Of a DNA stretch of 64,000 nt, positions 58,801-64,000 are shown piece after piece. The translations under genes were made by a program, and so were the position numbers. Source of the DNA: Mesosutterella porci (GTDB lineage Bacteria > Pseudomonadota > Gammaproteobacteria > Burkholderiales > Burkholderiaceae_F); contig NZ_JAKNCT010000004.1 in the NCBI RefSeq assembly GCF_022134585.1, forward strand, positions 1-64,000, in the 5' to 3' direction. Position 1 is the stretch's first letter, and each line of letters opens with the position of its first letter. The notes below the pieces were generated by a model. It had not been told where the DNA came from. It saw only the letters and a program-made list of their open reading frames with translations, and searched no databases.

Positions 58801-61800
58801 CTCGTGAACGGCGAGGTGCCGCACGACGCCATTGTGATCGGGGTGGCAGACACGGCGGGCAGCCACGCGGTGATCGGCGACGAGGGATCGGCGGTCACGA
58901 TCGAAGGCCGCGTCCTCCTGAAGCGGGGCGAGGCCAACACCGGCACCGGGCTTGAAATCAAGGGCAGCACGATCGCCATTTACGATGCCGACGCCTCGAT
59001 CTACGGCACCGAGGCCGCAGCCGGGAAGCTGAGCGGCAACGAGCGCCTGCGCAAAAATGAAAATGTCGTTGTGAATGCGGCGACCGACCTCCTCATCGGC
59101 ACGGACTCGACCAGGGAGGTTGAAATCTACGGCGGCGTGATCGGCTGGGAGGGAAACCCCGGGAATCAGAGGACCATTATCCGCGGCAGCCAGGTCCTGA
59201 TCGACGCCGCCTCCGGCAAGACGGCGCTCGAGGCGCAGCCGGGCGCGGCCCTCTCGGTCGGGCTTGAGCGGGGCTCAGGCGGCGCGGCGGCGACGACCAC
59301 GACGCTGATCAACGGGGAAGTCTGGGCCCATGGCTGGAACCGCCGGTCCGGCGAGGTCGCAGAGAACACCCGCATCGAGCTCAAAGGCACTCAGATTGCG
59401 GTGGACAGCAACGGCCGCAGCTATGCGGCCTACGCCTCCGAGGCCGGAACCATCAGGATTGGCTCGGAGAGCACCGGGCTCTTCCAGGCACAAGGCGAAA
59501 TCAAGGCCGCCTATGAGTCTCCCCGCAGGCTGAGCGACGTGAGGGACACCGCTGTCACGGTGAACGCCAAAGAGATCGGCGTGGCCGCCGGCTCCACCGG
59601 CTATTCGGTCGAAGCCCTGAACCGCGGCGCGGTCTCGCTGGGGACGGCCTCGACCGAGAAGATCACCGCCCTGGGCGAAATGAGGGCGGGCGCTGACCAC
59701 GGCGCATACTCCGATTACGAATCCAGCATCACCGCCCTCGCAGGCGGGGAAATCGCCGTTTCGGCCCTGGCGGAGAGCGATCATCCGGATTACGCGGCCG
59801 AAGCCCTGCCCTACGGGCGGATCGCGCTCGGTGACGAGAGCACCAGGAAGTTCTACGCGCAGGGCGAGCTCAAGGCCGGGGCCTTTGTCGTCAGCAGCGG
59901 CATTTACGGCAGCACCGGCAGCGCCTCCATCGCCGCGAACGGCACCGAGACGATGCAGCTCGCCACAACCACCACCGGCTATGCCGCCGAAGCGCTCAAC
60001 TCGGCCCGGATCACGCTGGGCAGCGATTCCGCCCAGGAATTCAAGGCGAAGGGCGAAATAAAGGCCGACAACCCTCTGCATATTAATCAGGGAAGCCTGG
60101 TTTCAGTGAATGCAAAGAACGTTTTCATTGAAACCGACAAGACCCATTACGCCGCCGAGGCTCTGAACGCGAGCACCGTCACCCTGGGAGCGGGAGGCGA
60201 AAATTCCACCCTCTGCGCCAGGGGCGAGCTGAAGGCGGAAAACGGCTCCACCCTCACCGGACGGGGAGACACGATCGCCCTCTTCACCGATGAGACTCAC
60301 TTCGCCGCCGAGGCGCTGACGGGAAGCAGCGTCGAATTCGGCTCGGACACGAGCAGCCTCTTCTATGCGAAGGGCGGACTCAAGGCCGAAAACCAGGGGT
60401 TCCTGCGGGCCGCCGCAAAGACGGTCTCGATTGAAGCCGGCTCGAGCGGCCTGGCCGCCGAAGCCCTGAAGGGGAGCGCGGTGACCCTCGGAGCCCGGGA
60501 CGCGGAAGCCCTCGGAGCCCGGGGCGAACTCAAGGCCGAGGGCGGCGCGATCATCGCCTCCGGAAAGCAGGCCGTGCTTGAGGCCGGCTCCACCGGGTAC
60601 GCCGCGCGGGCGCTCTCCGGCGGCACGATCAGAGTCGGCGCCGAAGGCACCCGCTCCGTCATCAGGGGCGGCCTCATGAGCGACCTCTCGAGCTCGGTCG
60701 CGCTCTTTGCCGAAGGCTCCGGCTCGCTTATAGAAGGCCGGGCCTATGACGAGGGGGCGGTCACCCGCACCGAAGGCGCGGGCTCGGGCCTCGACATCAC
60801 GCTGAAGGACGGCGCGGTGTGGCGCCCCGAAGGCGGCTCCTCGGTCCGCACCCTCATCTCGCACAACGCCGTCGTGACGCTGGCGAACGGCCGCATCGGC
60901 GACACGCTCACGATCGGGCACTGGAAGGACGATCCTACGGTCCTCGCTCTTGACGTCGACTACGGCTCGAACACCGGCAACGACATCGTCTACGTCCGGA
61001 ACGAGCACACCGGCACCACCGCGGTCGAACTCTCGCGCGGCGCTGGCCCCTCGCACTACACCGCCGCGATGGAAGGCACGGTGCTCGCACGGCTTGGCAC
61101 CGAATCAGGGTCCTTCACGCTCGCGAACCCCCGCCAACAGACCGACCTCTATGTCTACAGGCTCACGCTTGACGAGCGCGCGAGCACCGATCCGTCCTAC
61201 GGCACCGACGTCTACCTGAAGACCGTGAGCCAGTCGCCCAGGGACGACAACGGCCGCTACCTCCCCGCGCCCTCGAGCCTCATGGGCGTGGCCGGCACCG
61301 CCTACAACCTCTGGCGAAACGACATGGACACGCTCTTCCGGCGGCTGGGCGACGTGCATGAGACGGTCGCGCCCGACGGCGTCCACGCCGCCTGGGCCCG
61401 CGCGAAGGGCGCCCGCTGGGGCGTCGGCGGCGCGTTCAAGTACAGCGGCGACTACACCGAGTTCGAGGGCGGCGTCGACTTCTTCACCGCGAAGACCGAG
61501 CACGGCAGGCACTACGCGGGCGCCGCGATCTCGTTCATGGACGGCAACTCCTCCTACGCGGCGGGCCGCGGCGACAGCTTCGCGCTCGGGGTCGGCCTCT
61601 ACGACACGTTCGTGCGCGAGGACGGCCAGCATCTCGACCTCTCGCTCAAGTTCGAGAACATCGACACCAAGTACCACTACCTCTCGCAGGGCGTGCGCCA
61701 CAGCGGAGACGCGGGCAGCCTCGGCTGGTCGATCGGCGCCGAGTACGGCTGGAAGCTTCCTGTGAGGCCGGGCTGGTTCGTGGAGCCGGGCGTGAAGGTG

Positions 61801-62166
61801 GTGGCCAGCACCTTAAGCGGCGACAGCGGCAGGGACACGGGCGGCATCAGCATGAACTTCGACCGCGTCAATTCGCTGTGGCTGCGCGCGGGGCTGCGCG
61901 CGGGCTACGAGTCCGACCGGGTGCAGTTCTTCGCAAAGGCCGCCTGGAACCGCGACTGGTCCGGCAACGGCTCGGTCACGATGAGAAGCGGCGGCGAGAG
62001 GCTGCACCTCACCGAGGACTACGACGCGGGGTGGCTCGAGTACGGCGCGGGGCTCACCGTGAAGCTGCAGAAGAACCTTCAGCTCTACATGGACTTCGAC
62101 CGCGGCTCGGGCGGAAACTACGAGCGCAAGTGGGCCTGGGACGCGGGCCTGCGCTGGAACTTCTAA
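55846..62166 (+). CDS. Giant autotransporter (type Va) surface protein
   Basis: 2106 residues. Extended signal peptide 1-45 (TATAAALLAACSLGASA). A very long Asn/Gly/Ser-rich beta-helix passenger follows to about residue 1800; from about 1180 to 1600 it holds some eight degenerate repeats built on YAAEALN..x..TLG....x.F.A.GELKAE. The C-terminal barrel (about 1830-2106) has HAAWARAKGARWGVGGAFKY and ends YERKWAWDAGLRWNF with the BAM signal. The passenger is exported through the outer membrane and likely serves as adhesin or autoaggregation factor; no protease triad is seen. One uninterrupted frame of 6.3 kb indicates selection. No clear ribosome site precedes the ATG. Confidence 0.93.
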   Translation: MKKYSINQLSTSRTSRRTTPALRPSRIETATAAALLAACSLGASADSLTVDFVNNWTRNTTGVTGDITVNQYVAAWGDGGEWGEKNVVVGAETGTGTVVVKGEGGLGSINSSAGGTVTVHGGSITFQKQVSASGSTLSLGDSSTTRTTFEGNLFSKSDGGQDPSVTVLGRQIQMKEIYQTGGVTAIGGKETDSVNTGHISVSQSELHIGSAGGRVRSLTVSGDVLLQDDLKYIGAAGSSNASFQSSGDIGLQGRVYLNGINTNLEASSESGAITVKYGVNAESNSLSLNRKKGLSLDAYKGIEVDSLMQVYGDGVYSFKTRSTAEGEGDITFNTPFTLQNDRRAGTAKVISDGSSASPLSAIDSVRQDFGLDADQAEALIEASGDVRFGSSDSDYTPYALYARQNAFYYVSGNNITLNGSLFAENTSTRARTDHLGIYMKAAGDVSIKSKHSRDAGLYSYGANRVEIGAGANISLDGSVFTESSGYDDRDNTLLLKAGGNVTVTPTRDSAFYAHSRGSGTIEAGGDIRFVKGSYRDSIFIQGAENDSGRTQYGYSLTLKGRNISAGDVDVQAHAALSVQASGDVSFNSLLLDTDSSPLEGFEENAITLTGEGSTFALSGRTSGYSDNTHSLEVRQNKGLTVTADNILISQGIAVNEAGGLALNARRSLTVSRSENERNIDSSGRFQNSAAIHWINGSGDRDGRPVFGSSGAEVTINGRVVFNDFSRDGASTITFDGSRITLNSNGDADAIENQSAADHSDFASHSDPNYYAAILVDSTAQPQEDRLQIGHAASCSGGSAAAATESIAINGGIILLNPLSVSIDAKNILVNGWNNDFYSTERYEGSWWKYNTTLTDATGQSTVRIGSDDTDRLRFIGAITKQSSGYNYGSSRRSSYALFGKNIEVLNAGLMAVFANDHYGDIRIGSEEATADTLIRGSIVNNYASGIGIDIHGGRIAIVDTSATTRLPMDNSRYNTTTDYNGESQGLVNGEVPHDAIVIGVADTAGSHAVIGDEGSAVTIEGRVLLKRGEANTGTGLEIKGSTIAIYDADASIYGTEAAAGKLSGNERLRKNENVVVNAATDLLIGTDSTREVEIYGGVIGWEGNPGNQRTIIRGSQVLIDAASGKTALEAQPGAALSVGLERGSGGAAATTTTLINGEVWAHGWNRRSGEVAENTRIELKGTQIAVDSNGRSYAAYASEAGTIRIGSESTGLFQAQGEIKAAYESPRRLSDVRDTAVTVNAKEIGVAAGSTGYSVEALNRGAVSLGTASTEKITALGEMRAGADHGAYSDYESSITALAGGEIAVSALAESDHPDYAAEALPYGRIALGDESTRKFYAQGELKAGAFVVSSGIYGSTGSASIAANGTETMQLATTTTGYAAEALNSARITLGSDSAQEFKAKGEIKADNPLHINQGSLVSVNAKNVFIETDKTHYAAEALNASTVTLGAGGENSTLCARGELKAENGSTLTGRGDTIALFTDETHFAAEALTGSSVEFGSDTSSLFYAKGGLKAENQGFLRAAAKTVSIEAGSSGLAAEALKGSAVTLGARDAEALGARGELKAEGGAIIASGKQAVLEAGSTGYAARALSGGTIRVGAEGTRSVIRGGLMSDLSSSVALFAEGSGSLIEGRAYDEGAVTRTEGAGSGLDITLKDGAVWRPEGGSSVRTLISHNAVVTLANGRIGDTLTIGHWKDDPTVLALDVDYGSNTGNDIVYVRNEHTGTTAVELSRGAGPSHYTAAMEGTVLARLGTESGSFTLANPRQQTDLYVYRLTLDERASTDPSYGTDVYLKTVSQSPRDDNGRYLPAPSSLMGVAGTAYNLWRNDMDTLFRRLGDVHETVAPDGVHAAWARAKGARWGVGGAFKYSGDYTEFEGGVDFFTAKTEHGRHYAGAAISFMDGNSSYAAGRGDSFALGVGLYDTFVREDGQHLDLSLKFENIDTKYHYLSQGVRHSGDAGSLGWSIGAEYGWKLPVRPGWFVEPGVKVVASTLSGDSGRDTGGISMNFDRVNSLWLRAGLRAGYESDRVQFFAKAAWNRDWSGNGSVTMRSGGERLHLTEDYDAGWLEYGAGLTVKLQKNLQLYMDFDRGSGGNYERKWAWDAGLRWNF

Positions 62167-62299
62167 AAGCGCAAAGGGGAGAGGCCGGGGCCGGAAAGCC
62201 GTCAAAGGCCGGGCCCAGCTCCTTCGGACAGCCCGAAGGCCCGGAGCTGAAAAAGGAGACGCCGGAATCAGCTTCCCTCCGGCAGGCCCGAGGACGGAA

Positions 62300-62321
62300 A
62301 AAGGCCCCCTGCGGGGCCTTT
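62300..62321. terminator. Terminator between autotransporter and NimA-like gene
   Basis: AAAGGCCCC, loop CTGC, GGGGCCTTT, then CGCTTTT on plus and TTCCGT on minus side. It serves the autotransporter and possibly also the convergent gene. Confidence 0.75.
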
Positions 62322-62378
62322 CGCTTTTGCCCGAACCTTTTGCGTGAAGGCGGAACGCGCAGGCTTTCCGCCTTCGCT

Positions 62379-62891
62379 TCAAGCCTCGCTCTGCGCCTCC
62401 TTCGCGCGCCGCTCCATAAGGACGCAGAACGCCATCTTCCCCGTGATCTGAACCGGGGTCACCTCGAGCAGGGCGAAGTAGCTGAATTTCTGGATCTCGC
62501 GGGCCCGCTCCTCGAGCCTTCCGGGCGCGAGGCGGTCCATCATGGCGTTGAGGATCGCGAGCTTGTCCTCGTCCTTTTCGATATAGCGGCCGGTGCCGCG
62601 CACGATCACGCTTCTGTAGCGCGTCTCGTAGGTGAGCGGGAGGACCTTCCCCTCGGCGATGACGGCAAGCGACACCTTCGGGTCGCGCCTCACGCACTCG
62701 AACCGGTAGCCCCCGGGAGCACCGTGGATGTAGATCTTCCCGTCGAGGTAGGCGTAATTGACCGGGACGCCGTAGGGGAAGCCGTCGTCGCCCTGAAGGG
62801 AGAGGACCGCCGTGTGGCCCGCCTTCAGAATCTCTTCGCACTCGGCCGGGGAGAGCTGCTGCCCGAACCGCCTCATTTTCCGTTCCTGCAT
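62379..62891 (-). CDS. Pyridoxamine-phosphate-oxidase-like flavoprotein, NimA-type
   Basis: 170 residues, MQERKMRRFGQQLSPAECEE onward. A split-barrel FMN-binding fold: GHTAVLSLQGDDGFPYGVPV, YAYLDGKIYIHGAPGGYRFE and VIVRGTGRYIEKDEDKLAIL. The pattern LSPAEC..IL..G....L....DG.PY.VPVNY matches the NimA family, known for nitroimidazole reduction to amines in anaerobes; most chromosomal homologues are of unknown role. C-terminal FALLEVTPVQITGKMAF is the family end. Convergent with the autotransporter. Confidence 0.85.
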   Translation of the reverse strand: MQERKMRRFGQQLSPAECEEILKAGHTAVLSLQGDDGFPYGVPVNYAYLDGKIYIHGAPGGYRFECVRRDPKVSLAVIAEGKVLPLTYETRYRSVIVRGTGRYIEKDEDKLAILNAMMDRLAPGRLEERAREIQKFSYFALLEVTPVQITGKMAFCVLMERRAKEAQSEA

Positions 62892-63113
62892 CTTTCATTC
62901 ACTTCAGAAATGTCCGCGGAGGCCGTCCCCCGGCGGAAGAAGGGCCCGTTCCCGCGGGCCCGGGGTGTCCGGTTTCCGGACCGGGAGCCTGAAGCCGCGG
63001 GCCGTCCCGCGGGATTCCTTCAGGCTTTCCTCCTCCAAAAAAAGTGTCAGGCCAAGGCTTCGGATCCGCTTTATCAACCATTGCCGCGCTGCCCTCGTCC
63101 TAAACCGCTGCCT

Positions 63114-64000
63114 TTACCGGCCTTCCCCCTGGCCAGAGAGGAACCGCTCGATCCCCTTGGCCATGAGGTGCATCCCCTCGCGGATCTGCTCCTCGGTGAA
63201 GCCCGCGAACCCGAGGATCAGGCCCGAGAGGTCTCGCCTTGCGATGCAGCACTCCGAGAGCGTCCGCAGCTCGAGCCCGCAGGCGCTTCTCAGAAACTGC
63301 GCGAGCTTCCTGTCGTCCACGGGGATTGAAAACTGGAAGGCGAGGTGCGTGCCCTGGGGCCCCGAGACGATGCGCCCGTAGCGGCCGAGAAGGCTCTGCG
63401 CCGCCTCGATCATCGCGGCGCGGCGGGCCTTGTAGAGCTTTTTCAGCCGGCGCACGTGCGCCTCGTACCGGCCACCCGCAATGAACTCGGCGAGAATCAC
63501 CTGGTGGACCTCGCTCGCGTGGCGGTCGTTGAGCATCTTCGCGCCCCCGAAGGCCGCCGCGAGCCCCTTCGGGGCGATGAGGTAGCCCATGTTGAAGCCC
63601 GGGTAGATCATCTTCGTGAAGCTGCCCAGGTAGACCACCGAGCCGCGGGCCGCGTCCGCGGAGGCAAGCGCCGAATGCGGGGCGCCGTCGAAGCGCAGCT
63701 CCCCGTCGTAGTCGTCCTCGATCAGCCAGGCGCCGCTCGAGGCGGCCCAGCCGATGAGCCCGGAGCGGTCCTTCTGACCCATGAGGTAGCCCATCGGATA
63801 CTGGTGGCAGGGAGTGACGAGCATCCCGCGGGCGCCGGAGGAGCGGACCGCCTCCAGGTCAAGCCCCGGCTCTTCGATCCTCACGGGCTCGGGCCTGAGC
63901 CCAAAATAGGCGAGCGCCTGGCGGTGCGGCTGGTAGCCGGGATCCTCGACCAGGATTTTCTCGCCCGGCTCGAAGAGCACCTGCACGCACATGGACAGCC
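63114..64000 (-). CDS. MocR/PdxR-type regulator, C-terminal aminotransferase part (runs off the window)
   Basis: 296 residues of the fold-type I PLP-binding domain: LVEDPGYQPHRQALAYFG, TPCHQYPMGYLM, LIEDDYDGELRFDG and YLGSFTKMIYPGFNMGYL, where the K of SFTKMIYPG binds PLP. The helix ends GIERFLSGQGEGR. EDPGY and HQ(Y/F)P are characteristic of GntR-aminotransferase fusions; the N-terminal winged helix lies beyond base 64000, so the class is inferred from the second domain. Members regulate PLP or amino-acid genes. Confidence 0.85.
   Translation of the reverse strand, partial: LSMCVQVLFEPGEKILVEDPGYQPHRQALAYFGLRPEPVRIEEPGLDLEAVRSSGARGMLVTPCHQYPMGYLMGQKDRSGLIGWAASSGAWLIEDDYDGELRFDGAPHSALASADAARGSVVYLGSFTKMIYPGFNMGYLIAPKGLAAAFGGAKMLNDRHASEVHQVILAEFIAGGRYEAHVRRLKKLYKARRAAMIEAAQSLLGRYGRIVSGPQGTHLAFQFSIPVDDRKLAQFLRSACGLELRTLSECCIARRDLSGLILGFAGFTEEQIREGMHLMAKGIERFLSGQGEGR

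Noticed and set aside
1-64000. tRNA or rRNA genes and tRNA-linked attachment sites
   Set aside because: No cloverleaf with TTCRANNC-type T-arm or rRNA sequence recognised on reading both strands; a dedicated search could still find one.

Overview
The window looks like chromosome of a Gram-negative, GC-rich, anaerobic gut-type Betaproteobacterium, probably Sutterellaceae (Burkholderiales). This is inferred from four general porins of the Burkholderiales type, a 2106-residue autotransporter, periplasmic FAD/FMN reductases paired with a multihaem cytochrome, carboxylate transporters (DcuC, OFA, DASS, YidE types) and no rRNA or tRNA gene that could say otherwise. Two stretches have a different, lower-GC Firmicutes-like character: the tet(W) and ArsR/radical-SAM stretch (1-5.5 kb) and a phage packaging stretch (12.5-13.9 kb).

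Left part (1-30.85 kb) is a mosaic. An AT-rich element of 337-338 bp occurs seven times in one orientation (3463, 12137, 13948, 15775, 25962, 29091, 30510), plus a 67-bp piece at 128. It has imperfect terminal inverted repeats and two related internal palindromes, and no convincing gene. The DNA between copies is a series of unrelated blocks, and most genes touching a copy are cut there: an IS transposase remnant, two phage terS-terL packaging segments, a phage polyvalent protein, a decayed aryl-polyene-type exporter/ketosynthase locus, a truncated DASS carrier and others. A tyrosine recombinase with a conserved unknown partner gene lies in one block. Between 16.1 and 26.0 kb is a coherent catabolic locus: M20 amidohydrolase and OFA-type MFS carrier diverge from a DcuC-type carrier and a porin, with a GntR/UTRA regulator beyond.

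Right part (30.85-64 kb) is ordinary, compact, GC-rich chromosome: nrdA-nrdB (class Ia ribonucleotide reductase), porin, exported hypothetical, M20 peptidase, ADP-ribosylglycohydrolase with a DUF401 membrane protein, a frameshifted orphan phnH-like gene, cstA, a two-component system whose kinase carries a PhnD-like periplasmic sensor, an exported FMN/FAD reductase, IHF-like protein, a Tat-exported FAD reductase with a trihaem cytochrome c, a MerR regulator, the giant autotransporter, a NimA-like flavoprotein and a MocR-type regulator running off the right edge.

The main point of interest is the repeat-separated array, especially that two different phage loci were each captured as 'gene upstream of terS - terS - 5' end of terL' and broken at nearly the same place in terL. 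Real recombination and misassembly across a dispersed repeat would leave the same trace, so junction-spanning long reads decide it.
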